Source: Eumeta japonica (Eukaryota > Arthropoda > Insecta > Lepidoptera > Psychidae). Taken from it: 64,000 nucleotides of DNA. The notes beneath the pieces are model-generated. The model did no database searches and was not told the origin of the DNA. It saw only the letters and a list, made by a program, of their open reading frames with translations. The stretch is taken from NCBI GenBank assembly GCA_005406025.1, contig BGZK01000146.1, forward strand, positions 186,001-250,000. The letters run 5' to 3'. A program made the position numbers and the translations under genes. Every line of letters starts with the position of its first letter. Position 1 is the stretch's first letter. Below, one piece after another: positions 1 to 12,900 of this stretch.

Positions 1-900
1 TGTAATTTAATTTCTACTTACGGCCGTGTACGTAATGGCCTTTTTAAAATATTTCACAATGATTCCTACTTTTTTTTTTATCTTGTCGATTGTTGTTTCG
101 GGATAATATTTCTATAAGAATAGCTCGGGCGCTTTAGGGTTTCGTTGTTCCAGTGTCGGCCGCCGACCGACCTCGTCCGCCTTCGAGCTTCCGCGAACGC
201 GTCTGCGGCCGGCGCTGACTCACGGGAGGGCGCACGGCTCCTCCCGGCCTCGCGGCCCTCTCGTCGCCGCCTCGCTGTTTATTTACCTTTCGACAGATAA
301 AACCGCTCCGGCCGGGCTCCGGCGTTAACGCGAAACGGCCCGGCCGGTCGCCCGCGCCGGCCCGCCCGCCGCCGCGTGCTGTTTGCGCGCCGGCGATTCG
401 CAGAAAAATTTCGGGCGTCAGATTACGAGTGCGATATTTAGAGGACGCGGGTCTCGGAAACGCGATGTAAACATTTGCGTTTAGTCATTACGGCGTTATT
501 TGCGCTCACGCGGACTCGTTACACTTTACGACTGGGCGACGAGCGGACGGGAACGTGATTAATAATGAAGTTTATCGATGCATCTTCGCCGTCCTTAAAA
601 AAAAGTTAAACCGTTCAGGAGCAACGGCGGCCGAGCGCGCGCGGCTCGCGTGCCGCGGGGTCGCATCTCCCGAGGTATAATTATTATGCATTACAAAATG
701 AAATAACGGCCGCGTCGCGCGTCGAGTCACCGCGGCGGCCGTCTGCGCCCGCGCCGGCGAGTCGCGGAAACGCTCTTGTCATCGACAGATGCACGGAACG
801 TTTTCTATATTATAGAAGTATAGGTAGTCTTATGCCGCGCCGCCTGGCGTTCGAGAACTATATAGCTCGCGTACGGCGAAACGCTCTGCAACGCCATCTC
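1..900. promoter_or_regulatory. CpG-rich island, possible promoter region
   Basis: From about 120 to 800 the sequence is strongly GC- and CpG-rich (many GCGC, CGGCC and CGCCG runs), in sharp contrast to the AT-rich DNA around it. I found no convincing reading frame on either strand. In insects such islands often mark promoters or first exons. It lies upstream of the Ig-TIR gene on the same strand and could be its 5' end, or belong to a gene outside the window. The link is inference only. Confidence 0.35.
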
Positions 901-2790
901 CTATATGACTATGATTTGAAAAAGTATTTTCCTGTAAGTTTTCGCACTATGCACAAAATCAACGTTTAAAACAAAGCAAATGTCGCGATTATTAAGTACT
1001 AGCTGTGAACACGGATCCGCTCGCGTGGCTTATAAATTTATTACAATGCATAATTTTACTTAGGGTACCTATGTTAATTATGAGATCAATGAGAGATTTT
1101 AACATACCTTTAGAAATTAAAATATCTAGAGTTATGTTAAAATTAAAAAAAAATACCAAAAGTGTTAGGTGGATTTTTTGTTTCCTAACTTGAGAACATA
1201 TACATAATTTAATTACATTAAAATGTCTATATACAACATTCTCCGTTTTTTTTAATGAACAAAGTCGGCCGTTCACCGACGACCTCTGGGTGTTATTTTA
1301 AAGAACGAAATGCTTATTGTGGGTCATCCTTGAACATAGACATATGATATCCAGACTTTTTTGTAGGTCTTTTTAAGATCTATGATTATTATACTTAAAT
1401 TTCATGTATTTCTTGTGATTTACTCAGGGCATGCCTTTTAAGCGCCTCAAAAATGTCTTTTTTCCGATTTCATTCGCCATTATCATCGCTGCTTATTTCG
1501 TATGTTAGTTCATGTAACAAAATATTTTCTATAACGTAGCCAGGTAACATAGCACTGAATTAAAAAAAAAAACCATGTAAATCGAGTAAGTGGTTCTCTC
1601 ATGAAAAGAACATAAACGGACACATAGACAGAAAGAGTTTTGAGTTTTATAACATGCACCGATAATTTTATAGGCTCTACATCATTTGCAGAAAGTCTAT
1701 ATTCTAACTAAAACCAACAAATTATAAAATACAAAAGCTAGTCAGCTACTTGAATGCAAGGTAGCTTTTTACTCTAACCAGATAGAGCCTCTGTAGCATA
1801 TCTAATTTTTATCAACCTCCCGTGCTCAAACATTAAAGCATTATATTTATTTAGTCATGTGTTGTACCGATATCGTCCGAAAGCAGAAGTAGGATTTCAA
1901 TTTCTCCTTCATGGATGGCATTTATAAAGGTGGTTTGTAGCTAGTTATCCGTCGAGGTTAATTTGCGCCGACGTACATTTTCGGCTTTGGGAAAAAGAAC
2001 TTTTCCTCTGACAATTATACATTGCTTTGAAGAGTTTATGAAGATAAATGTTATTACATTAAGAGTCGACATCGACAAGTATTATATAAATAGAGAAGAC
2101 AAATATAAAAACTGACAAAAAAAAATCATTGAGTAAGAAGAATACTTAAGAGATAGAGAAAAGAACGAAAGACCTTAATTAAAGAGCTCTTCATTTTCAA
2201 ACTAAAAAAGAAGAAATTGCAATGCGTACATTAAATAAAATTACATAAAATTGGATATTATATCTATAATATCTCATATTATATTATACTATGTTAAGGG
2301 TGTTATAATAATATTATATTAAAATGAAAGTCACATTTATGGTTATCATTCGGTTGAATGGCACCGCGTGGTAGCAAAAACACAATTCGTACCCATATAG
2401 TGCGTGCGAGGAAGTAAGGAAACTAAGTTGTACAAATTTGAGATTGTTTTCTATTTTCTGTTGAGAAAATCCTGAATAGCAGTGACCGTTATCTTTACTT
2501 TTATCGTATTCAATGAATGCTAAGAGTGTATTTTTTTGCCAAATTCAAATTATGTACGTAGTCCACGTCAAAAGAATTCGGAGCTGGCCTCGTAGATTGT
2601 TTTAAACCTAATTATAGTATTAAAAAATGAAATTTACTGGTTGTAAAATAAAGTTTGTTTTGTCTATTTATCATTTGCATGTCATTATAACGTTACAGCG
2701 CTGCTTTGGTTTTCTGTTATTTTCCTCGTATCTTCAACCGCAGTCGGCTTAAATTGTGTCTATGGGTAAATGATTAATGGAGACGAAAAT
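901..2790. other. AT-rich intergenic or intronic DNA, nothing recognised
   Basis: AT-rich sequence with poly-A and poly-T runs. No splice-flanked exon, tandem array or transposon signature was recognised. If the Ig-TIR gene starts at the CpG island, this would be first-intron sequence. Confidence 0.3.
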
Positions 2791-3400
2791 TTATAGCTGT
2801 GTGCGGAGTTCGAGGGCGATTGCTAACTGGGGACGGATTTCGTGAAAGTCGCTCGTCCGCCGCAGATGATAGCGGAAACGTGGAGGCTACTCCTCGGAGC
2901 GGAACAAGCCAGCGACTCACTGAATCCGGGCAACTTTGGGAATCGGCACTAGCCGATAATAATCCATACTACAGAAATATTTGAGTGTTAGAAAGTTGCA
3001 CTCGTAGTGGATCTCACGAAATTGGACTGAGACCCAAAACTCCAACCGCGTCACTGAGAGCACTGCCCTAATGCTTATCGCGTTCAAAGAAGGGTATCGT
3101 GTCCTGCCGGACACTTATCATTAGGTGGCGAAACACGGACTTCTAGCTACGACTCCAAAACAAAACGGCATTCGTCCGTTTGGGTCTCTTAAAATGAGTC
3201 GAATTCGAACTGAGTGTGGCGCACAAGAAAAATTATTTAAAACTTTATTTTCTTTAGGAAAATCATACGCATGGCCACTCGTGCCTCGAAGAATCATCGT
3301 ACCGTGAATTTTAATTGATACACAACAGTTTACGTGCTTGTCGAAAGATAACAACGAACTTCGTAAAATTGGCTGTAAATTCAGCGTCACCTCATAATAA
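2790..3400. other. GC-balanced block of unknown nature
   Basis: This stretch has clearly higher GC than its flanks and contains short open frames on both strands, none resembling a family I know. It could be an old repeat or an unrecognised 5' exon of the Ig-TIR gene. I could not identify a signal peptide or Ig half-domain in it. Confidence 0.2.
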
Positions 3401-4310
3401 CGGATTAAAATTAGGTTACAGTTACTTGGAAGATTTAACAGAAAAAAAAAAAAATAAATTTGACTACTTATGTGCGGAAAAGTAATTAACTATTATGTTG
3501 ACTCGAATTTTAAATTTAACGCAATTACCCTTAAAATAAATAATTAAACATGTATTTAATACATTTTTTTTTATTAAAATCATCTCAGAATAAGTGCATA
3601 GGGGCACAAATGGAAACTTGTCTTTCCAAAAACGATTTTGACACTAACTGAATATAATTAGGTAAAATTGAGTTTTAGTAAAACAAGGCATATTTTTTTG
3701 TACCAAACCACGCCTTTACTTTAAAAATAACACTATATTAATCTTAAAAATTGGAATGTTAGTTTATCTGCGGGTAAACAGGTGTGAAGGCGTATATCAA
3801 ATAGATATTTCAAACAGATCCTGTACAGACCAACTAGAATTCTCCGAAATGAAAGTGGATTTGTGCTTTGTGAAAAATTATAACAAAATAAGTGTTAATA
3901 ATTTCTGGGAATCATCAAAAGCTCTTGTTCTTTAAATGAGAGCTGAATTTCTTCAACTATATCTTCATCCTTCCAAAGTACTAATTATTAACGTCGATAT
4001 TTGAGATTTTTAACTTTGTGCGAAATTCAGATTGGAGGAAAATCAAGAACAAAATTACCACCTCTTGTACTAAAATGAAGAATATAAAACCAAATTTTGC
4101 AGGTACTCAACCGTCCGTCCATGCCTATTTCTCAGAAGGGTAGACAGAGACCACAGGTCTCGACACGGCGTGACCTTTACACTCCGCTCTTGCTTCACGG
4201 TTATCTATCAACTTTGGCCTGCGTAAGATTTCTTACAGCGCCATTGCAGGTCATTCCATCACATACATTCGCTCTATTCTATAGTTTTGTCAGTGTACTT
4301 TTATTCACCG
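3401..4310. other. AT-rich sequence, nothing recognised
   Basis: No coding or repeat structure recognised, apart from a somewhat GC-richer patch from about 4,100 to 4,250 with no identifiable product. Confidence 0.25.
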
Positions 4311-4347
4311 TTTTGCACTTGGCCAAATTATCGCAACATACCTTTTC

Positions 4348-4430
4348 AGGGTTCCGAGCCAAAATGGCAAGAGGGAACACTTAAAGTTTCGTCATGTCCG
4401 TCCATCCCTCCGTCTGTATGTCAAGGCATT
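4348..4430 (+). repeat. retroelement 3' tail fragment
   Basis: The text 'gggttccgagccaaaatggc' followed by a GTTTCGTCATGTCCGTCC-like stretch matches the degenerate tail of non-LTR elements seen many times in lepidopteran DNA (a wording of the type 'gttccg...aaaatggc...tttcgtcatgtctgtc'). Related scraps occur at about 35,290 and 38,520 inside ABCC introns. Assignment rests on recognised wording, not alignment. Confidence 0.4.
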
Positions 4431-4941
4431 TTATTCAAAAACTAAAAGATGTATATTCATGATAGTGTATGTGTTTTGTACAAGCCGCTACTTAATTTGG
4501 TGGTTAAATAACAAAAATAAATATTTCCTTGGGGCGGAGACACCATATATGTAATAGAAGCTTTTTAAAATTTTTTTTTAGCAAACATCAACGAGTGGTA
4601 TATATTACGACAGTTTTCTTAAAAACATTTTAGGGTCTCTAAGCAATTTTTCGAACTACGTGAAATAGTCGCTTCGAAAGTTGTAGAAATTGTGTCTCTA
4701 AAAAAATATGAAAAAAATTCAAAGGTAACTCTGAATAAATACTTTCAACGAACTTCATTTTGAACATGGTCAGATTTACTGTTTTTGAATTATTGCCGAA
4801 AAACTGCGCTCCCCAACAAAAGGACGTAAGTGCCATGAAGATCCGATCTTTTTCTGATGCATTTCATTTTACACTAGTTTTATAGTAATAGTCGACATAC
4901 CTACTTGTTTTTCTAGTTATAGGCGACTAAAGTGCTTATAA

Positions 4942-5800
4942 CTATTCAGTGCGGGAAACATGGAAAAACTGTAACAATGTAGTCTTTTCATGTTGTGCAT
5001 TTCTTTGTAGTAATGGCTTCGGAACCCTATAATGAGCATGGTATGATACGCTCTTGGCCAGTTTTTTATTTTTGTCAGTATATTCTTTCAAGTTACACCT
5101 TCTTTTTACACCGCTATTCCCATATCTATCTTTCAAAGATGCTCCGCACATACCATGCAGTGATCGCGTTTCCACTGCATTTTTATGTCTCTTTTTCACA
5201 TTCAATTTTCAGTGCCGTATATAGCGTTAGACCAGAACCTTATTTTGCGGATGGCCCAGCGGGCTTGTCGTAAGATACTCTTCTCATTCTCAAAACCAAG
5301 CAGTTTCTTTCACTTTATTTCCCACGTTTACTGCCCTTCCAATATTTTTATCATGTATATTATCGTTTGTGGAACTCTCTCACCTCCTATACATGTATCA
5401 ATTAGTCTATACGCATTTAGTCTTGCTTTGTTTTCTTTAAAACACCATGGCCTTAGTCTTGTTGAAATTCGCTTTTATGCATATTGTTTTAACATAATCA
5501 TTTATTTTGGTTGCCATCAACTGCAACTCGCATCCCAAAGCCGCATGCGTTACTTGACACCAGAGGCTCTGTATGCTGATTGAAATGCTCTTACACCATT
5601 CGTGGACATGGTTTTCCATAGATCATTCCTTTCCATTTTATCATAAACTTTCAGAAATTCGTAAGTACACAAAGTCTTTTGACTCTTGGCCAAAATTTTT
5701 TTCTTGGTTTTTGGCAAGAAATAGACTTCGTAAGTACTCCATCCTTTTTCGAAATTCCGTCTATACATTTCAGATCTTACTTTCAATCTTATTTACAACT
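4942..5800 (-). pseudogene. degenerate non-LTR retrotransposon reverse transcriptase
   Basis: On the minus strand three separated frames carry reverse-transcriptase blocks in the right order. They are 'YDKMERNDLWKTMSTNGV' near 5,630-5,690, the 'NKTKAMVF' block near 5,437-5,470, and 'AVETRSLHGMCGASLKDRYG' followed by 'NSGVKRRCNLKE' near 5,080-5,180. These correspond to the palm and C-terminal blocks of lepidopteran LINE polymerases (typical family wording: YDKV.R..LW, KTK.MVF, MRSLR.MCG.SLKDR). Frames are shifted and stops intervene, so it is dead. No 5' part, poly-A tail or target duplication was located. Confidence 0.7.
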
Positions 5801-6120
5801 TATTTAAAATTTTCGCTCACAGTTTATTAACGACACTGAGGAGCTTTATAGATTGAGTACAGCGATGGCAAAAGTCATTATGTACCCTAAGGTTTTGCTT
5901 GAATTTATCAAAGAGCTAGTACAGGAAGTTTGTACTGTACCCCCGCCGCTCCTCAGCTTCAGAGATCTGAAGAAACCTTATCGTATCCTGCAGCTTTCCA
6001 CGGATTCATACATTTTATTATTTTCGTACTTTCTTCGTACTAATTTCGTTTTCACCATCATTCATTTATTTAGTTGCAATAACATTGTCATTTGCTACAT
6101 TGCTTGATATAACTAAAGAT

Positions 6121-6310
6121 TCATACTGACATCATGCGAGCGGCGCCGCAAGCAAAAGTTAATATCTTTCTAAATTATAGCATATAGGGTATTCTGATAT
6201 GTAAGCTATATTACTTCAAACTTTTAGTTAAATCCGTTCAGCGGTTTAAATGTGATTCCATAACAGACATCCAAACTTTCCCATTTAACATATTATTATA
6301 GTTAAAGTAA
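6121..6310 (+). repeat. RTE-like retroelement or SINE 3' tail
   Basis: Contains the wording 'aaatccgttcagcggttt' followed by 'ccataacagacatccaaact'. This is the hallmark of the 3' tails of RTE-type elements and dependent SINEs in Lepidoptera (typically 'ccgttcagtagttt...aacaaacatccatac...ttcgcatttataatatta'). Here it ends with a degraded 'cccatttaacatattattat'. It lies about 450 bases before the first recognised Ig-TIR exon. Confidence 0.55.
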
Positions 6311-6755
6311 ACTCTATCTTATACATCTCAAAAATATTCGCCTATTAATTTATTTATCAAACTGTAGGTATAGCAGCGTAAAGCTTTTGTCCACCCGCAG
6401 ACCTGACTGTTTATCTATCATCCGCTATCGTTCAGTTAAAGACTTTTACTGGTTAAATATAATGGTTAGATATAAGGTGTCCTAGGCTATTTTGTAGAAT
6501 TATATAAGGCCGAATTTTTTTATATAGATTATTATTATTATAGGTATGAAACGGTTTTTAACTAAGGCACCTAAAAGGGTCTGTTAAAGCGGCACTTTTG
6601 TCGACTTCCTACGATAGCTCACCTGCTAAAAATGTAGCGTGATATTACACTATTTATTTTTTAATTTGCTGGTAGTTCCTGACTTTAGCGCGTCAAACAA
6701 AAACTAAATCATACACGTCCAAGTGCGACTATTGATCTCTGATGTCGTTCGCCAG

Positions 6756-6937
6756 GTTCAAAGACAAGCAGCCGTACCCGTGGTCGGCGGCGGCGTCCAG
6801 CCTCATCGTGTACCCGGAGGCGGCCAACCAGACGCTGTACACGCGGCGCGCCACCCGCCAAGACGCCGGCCGCTACTCGTGCCGCATCAGCAACGAGACG
6901 CACTCGCACCACCACACCATCCTACTAGACGTCGTCG
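6756..6937 (+). CDS. Ig-TIR receptor exon: back half of first Ig domain
   Basis: Acceptor cag precedes 6756 and donor gtgcgt follows 6937. It encodes FKDKQPYPWSAAASSLIVYP onward, including RATRQDAGRYSCRISNET, the D-x-G-x-Y-x-C signature of an Ig F strand, and an N-glycosylation-type NET. The exon starts in the middle of a domain, so an upstream exon must supply the first cysteine. Confidence 0.75.
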
Positions 6938-9900
6938 GTGCGTATCTGTTACATACTCTTATAAGCTTTGAACCAGTGTCAATTGGTCCGACAGATCGAA
7001 AATCTGATCTAAGTCAACCTCGGCCGTGACACGTATCTGGGAATCCATGGTTTCATTTCCAGTCAACAACAGGAGAGTCTTTGTCGTAGCGCCAGCTATA
7101 CGTTTTCCATAATAACTTAGTTCTTTCATAAAGGACCTAAATATTATATAACTGCTGACACTGAAGGCGACGGACGAACACTAGCGACTAATATAACCCT
7201 AATTTCCGTCATAGGCAATTCAAATAAATTATGTATATGGGTGTACAGACTAAACATCTTTTGATTACAAATGTTCAAAAATTGAAAAAAAAAATCTAAT
7301 TTTGTAATAGTTTCGGAAGAAAATATGTCGCAAAATTGCCAAACACAAAAAAAATCTATTAATCTGATCGCTACCAAATTTGTTCTAATTGTTAATGTTC
7401 TAAAATCGAAGTAAAATAGAAAATATATAATTTAATATTAATTTGTAGGGAAAATATGACACAAAATTGCTAAAAAACGAAATAAATCTGATAATCGAAT
7501 CGCTACCAAACATCATAGGATCACCGGCTGGGCTAATCTGCAAATTTCACTTAATAGGTCCAACCGTTAAAGTCGATAGGGAATGTACGTGCCCACATAC
7601 ACACATTGATTTATATATATATATATATTCTATACACACCTTTTCTATTGATCAATTCCGGCCGTTTGTTCTATATATCTTGCTCGAGTTTCATCAGCTA
7701 TAGGCAGTAGAAATCCGAATCGTTAGTTTTGCCTGGCGGTAAAAGCTCATAATGAATAACGCCCTTCCAATCCGACCATACACAATAGCATCAACTTATT
7801 GCGAATTAATCCGGGTATATTTATATATAGTCTATGAATTTCACTTGCCTTTTCAGCGGATCTTGCTCTACTATTTCCTAAATAACATCGACTTTGTCCG
7901 TAACAGGGCAACCTGAACGAGGTTCATTTTTGACATCCAAATCACCGGACTGAAAACGCTTGAACCAGTTTTGTGCTACTCTTACCGACACTGCATTAGG
8001 TCCATAAACGTCACGAAATTATTTCGCGACTTGTGTTGCATTGTCCCTTTTTTTAATAGTAGAACTCATTTTGATGGACAGAAAAACAACAGAAAATTGG
8101 CGGCACACCGTTTTTACTTTTTATTTCTCTTTTATTTTAAATGTCATTTATTTAATGGTATCAAAACTAGCCAGATATAAATAGCACAACCAAAGAGATT
8201 TTGCTGCAACCTTTTATAAAATATGAAAAAAAAAAATTTCCCCGGACTAATATATGAGGATAATGATATGAAAACTAAAATTCGTTATTAAAATTTGTTT
8301 TTTGGAAGAAGGAAAAAGTTTTTCCTTCCTCTAAAGTTTGGTACGAAATATATTCAACTATAGCTGGGAAGAAAACATATGCTTTGACTTGACAAGATAA
8401 AACAAGATGATTAATAAAATCATCCAATTAAATATGCCAATTATTTGCAGTCGGACGCATGCGCGGAGGGGCACACAAGTGAGGAAACATGAATCTGACG
8501 CTACCGACTGCGAACAGTTGTCATATTTAATTGGATGATTCTTTGAAACATTCCATCTTTTTACTTCACTTTTACGCAGTCAGGTTTTTTATATTCCTTA
8601 ATTACTTTTATTTAGTACATTTTAGTTGTATTTTAACAATAAACTGAAAGCGGTGTTAACGTTGTGCTTTCTTATTTTAATCATGACAAATTTTTTTTAT
8701 CCATATATTGATATTTGCATCGTGTTAAGGGGAACCCGAGTGCACACAAAATATTTTTTTCTCTCTCTAGTATACCTTAAAAAATACCAAACAAACAATC
8801 GTAAACAGTGAACACACAAATTATAAATCACATGTTGCAATATGGGTTCGGTTAGGTTCACCAAGTATGGACCACTGTTAATGTAACATATTGATGAAAC
8901 GCTGAAAATTATGATCATATTTTATTTTATATAGATTTTTATTTTCTTAGCTGGAGGATTTTATTGTGAATCCTCAAGGTCTTACTGAGAGTTGCTCTTA
9001 ATGAGTAGACAGTTGGTGCCACGGTCTTGTCTTTAAACATGTCTTAGAAAAGCTCTCAAGAGATGTAATTTTTTTGGAACTTGATGACAAACCTTATCAC
9101 AACTCAGACAATTTGCACAAAATAAATATAATAAACCTTCCTTGTAGATTTAAATAAAAGAAGAAAAAAAAAACGGTTATCGCATTTTATTTTGTACTTC
9201 AAAATTTTCATCTACTCTTCTTCAAAGAAGTAATTCTAGGAAGGCTTCGAGATATTTTAAAAGGAAAACTTTTATATTGTTATACCTGTTCATTGCAGAA
9301 TCCGCACCGGACGAGCCGAAAATAATGTTCGAGCCGAGCGATCGGTGGGTGGACGAGAACGCGTCTGTGAGGCTGTACTGCGAGGCGTTTATGAGTGAGC
9401 CCTTCTGTCGCTATTTTAAACTTCGTGTTTCGCAGGTTTTATGTAAGTAAAGCCTGCCTCCGCGGGAATACGACATATTATAAAGGTCCTATTCCATAAA
9501 ACGTCTTCGTAAACAATGGTCGGTGTACAAGTCCGAGAATTTCCATTACGTATATTTCATGTTTCTTTCTACTTCAATTTGTGTATATTTATTTTAAATT
9601 GAGGAAAATTAAAAAACTTGAACCACATTTTTGTGATTACCACCGTTCTAGATACGTAAACCGTACAAATTTTGCTTATGGCTTATGCGGTATATTTGCC
9701 TTTTTTCTGATTAATACTTCGAAATCAGAGAAAAATTAGAAAAAGAGGGCTTATGTGCTTCCAATGCGAACTTACTTTTTCTCTACCTTCGATGTAGGCA
9801 TTGTATTCCAGACGGATGTTTCACGAAAAATGTTGATCGCTTACGATCAACGTGTTAATCGTCCACGATTGAGAAGACGGTCCCGGGCCGTTACCTCTCC

Positions 9901-12900
9901 TTAGTGATTCCTTTTTTAATATACCGCTGTACCACTGAAAGAGGCATAAATATCAATAGATACATCTCGCGTCAGATATAGGAGATAAAAATGACTAACG
10001 CTTGCATTTCTCCGGATCGTGTAGGCAAATCGTACCTGGCGGACGCTCGCAACGAGCTGAAGTGGCGAAGGCTGCTGGCCAACGACACCGACGCCGACCT
10101 GCTTCCCCATCAACAAGAGATCAAAACTGTGAGGTGAGCGCTTTTGGAATATCCGATTTGAAATAGTGTCTAAACTTAAAATGACTAGTGCCTAAATTAA
10201 CAAAGTTTGAGTAAGATATCGATTTGAATTATATAATATAAAGGGCGATTGTGGTCCACTTTAAACACTTATGATGATAAACTTCATTAAGTAGATAAGT
10301 ATTAATTCTATATCGTTAAAAGTGTCTTCGCAAATAGAATATCCTTCTAAACCAAATTTGAAAATTATAAAAATGGTTTTTGGAACTTTTAAAAGACAGA
10401 CATATGCTGTTGCGGTTTTTTTTATATATTTATCGAGAAAAACTATTCCACTATATATTTTTGTGTAATTCTTAGCTATTTACCTAGTGCACGCCACGAA
10501 AACTCGCAGAAGGGACGATTTTTTTCCCAACTTAAAATGAATAAATATCATCACACCGCTAGCTTATTTTCGCAAAATGTTCCTAAATTATAGTCCATAA
10601 CTTAACTGGATAGTCCGTATTTCTATTGCTGAAAACCGTCTAAAAAAACTACTAAAAAACTAGCCCGCGGTGCACTACACGCTTGGCTGTAACATACTGT
10701 AGCTAAAGTGCTATGTCACTTTTCTGCCTAGCCCTCATCCGCCAAGTGCGATAAGGATCTTGGTTCCAAAAATATAAGGCTGATAACATAACCTGTAGCA
10801 TGGCATGCGAAAACTATGTAATAAGTATTTCATCTGAAATTATACCAGCGCTACGTTGTTTAATTAAGTTATGCAATTAATTCGCAACTCTGAACTTTAT
10901 AAGTTTTATAAAAAAATGTATCAACGATATCTTTTATTTTAATTCTGAAAATTCTTGTTTATTCAGGAACAGATTTTGTTTGCTTTCCATTCTGCACAAA
11001 ATAGATCCGTTTCATACATATTGAAAGGTATATAACGAACGTTTGATATGAAATTTCGTTTGAGCTCGATGCGAGTGCGACGAGCGCACCGAGCGAACAA
11101 AGTTCCACGTGTTGATTTGTTGGTTATAATTAATTTTCTAGCTTATCAAAAATTTTATACGCTACAACGCACGAAACTCCGCCGCTCTGAATTGCCTGCG
11201 AATTATGTAATACGCAGATGCAGTGCTTCCCGACTCTTCGTTCTTCTCAGCGCTTCTATTTTACACCAGTGCGACGCTTTCGAGACTAACTTCACAGCGG
11301 CAGAGTTTCTTGCGTTGCACTGTACCTTCGACGCCTAAGTCACGGCCGGATTTGACGTTCCAGAGACGACAGCGACGAGATAATGGGCGCTTACCTGATA
11401 GTGGAGCGCATGTCGCCGGCGGACTACGGCTCCTACGTGTGCGTGGCGCACAGCAACCAGCGCGACGTGCGCGCCTACGTCACCCTGCACTATTTGTGTA
11501 CGTGCTGTTCTTGTACCTTTCATAATCCGCTTCGGACGTATGTGATTTTGTATTAGAATAGTATCGACACCGTAGTCCACCATCGCCCGTTTTCAGGGTC
11601 CGTACGTCCAAACGACAAAAGAAAATACGGATCACTCATATGTGCAAATTTGTGTATTCTTTTCCACTTTCGATTTGTGTGCTTCTCTTACTCGTTTGAA
11701 TGCTATTCGTCTTGATCTTTTGGGTAATTCCATCTTAATATAAATTTTAATCGCGTGTTTACATAAATGTTCTGTATCCCATACAAGGATAGTTATTAAA
11801 AGATATCTACATGTTTAGAATAATTTCGATACCGGATGCTTAGATCATCGATGTTTTTCAACTCTTGTAAATAACACAAAGCTAATGATGGTGCGTGCGC
11901 AGCGGAAAGCGGTGAAGAAGAAGGTGGCGAGGGTGCGGTGCCCTGGCGCGCGCTGGTGCTGGGGTTGGCGGCGGGCGGCGCGTTGCTGGCCTCGGCGTGG
12001 GCGCTGCACGCGCGCCTCACGCCGCGGCTGCTGTTGGCGGCGCGCCTGGCGCACGCGCGCCTCACGCGCTCGCGACAGACATCAACAGGTACATTTTTAC
12101 CTACTAGATTATATTAGTGCATTCTCTTCATTTCGAACCCAAACTAGATGCCTTCCCCGATATTAATCGTATTTGCGTTGATCACTCTTGTTACATACAA
12201 AGTATTTATTAATTATAGAACTGGGTTAATAGTTAAGGTAAATGCTATAACGATAAAACATAGCCTACATTTTATTCTGAGTTCTAAGAATTATCATCAC
12301 CAAGATTATTTGAGTAATGTATACAAATGGACTAGCGGAAGATGTGTGTATGTTCATACATTCTTTCATAAAGCATAAAATACTTAGCCGAATTAATTTA
12401 TTTGAAGTATTCTTGGATAATGTCCATCGTCTGTGGGAATCCGCACGTGGTGTTCAATATCGAGACATCGGACTCTTTTCTGGTATCCTTATTTGATAGT
12501 TATCAAATGAAATCAATTTAAGACCACATAATTCACAATTCATCAATTTTATTAAAAACAAATAATACTTTGATTCTTACTTTTTTTACTACGTTTTGTT
12601 TTTCTTTAATTTAATTGAAATCTTCCAAGTTTTTATTTTGTTACTTAACCGATGACTGATTACATAGCTCTGGAAAAGAATAATTATGTTTTTTTTTTTA
12701 TTTTAACTGTTTGACCATGGTACGTGTGAAATACGTAAATGTAATAAGACGATTGTGACTCAGCACTGGACAAGCAGTACGACGTGGTGGTGTCGTGGAC
12801 GGACGTGGACGAGGCGCTGGTGCGCGGCGTGCTGGCGTGGCGGCTGCGCCACCACTACGGGTTCCGCGTGCTCGAGCACCGCCTCGACACGCGGCCCGAC

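Noticed and set aside
2799..2984. Possible 5' exon of the Ig-TIR gene
   Set aside because: No signal peptide or Ig features, and no donor that would join the 6,756 exon convincingly.
5185..5583. 132-codon plus-strand frame
   Set aside because: Antisense shadow of the minus-strand reverse-transcriptase relic.
11048..11338. 96-codon plus-strand frame just before an Ig exon
   Set aside because: Does not join in frame with the Ig exon at 11,364 through a splice site and has no Ig wording.
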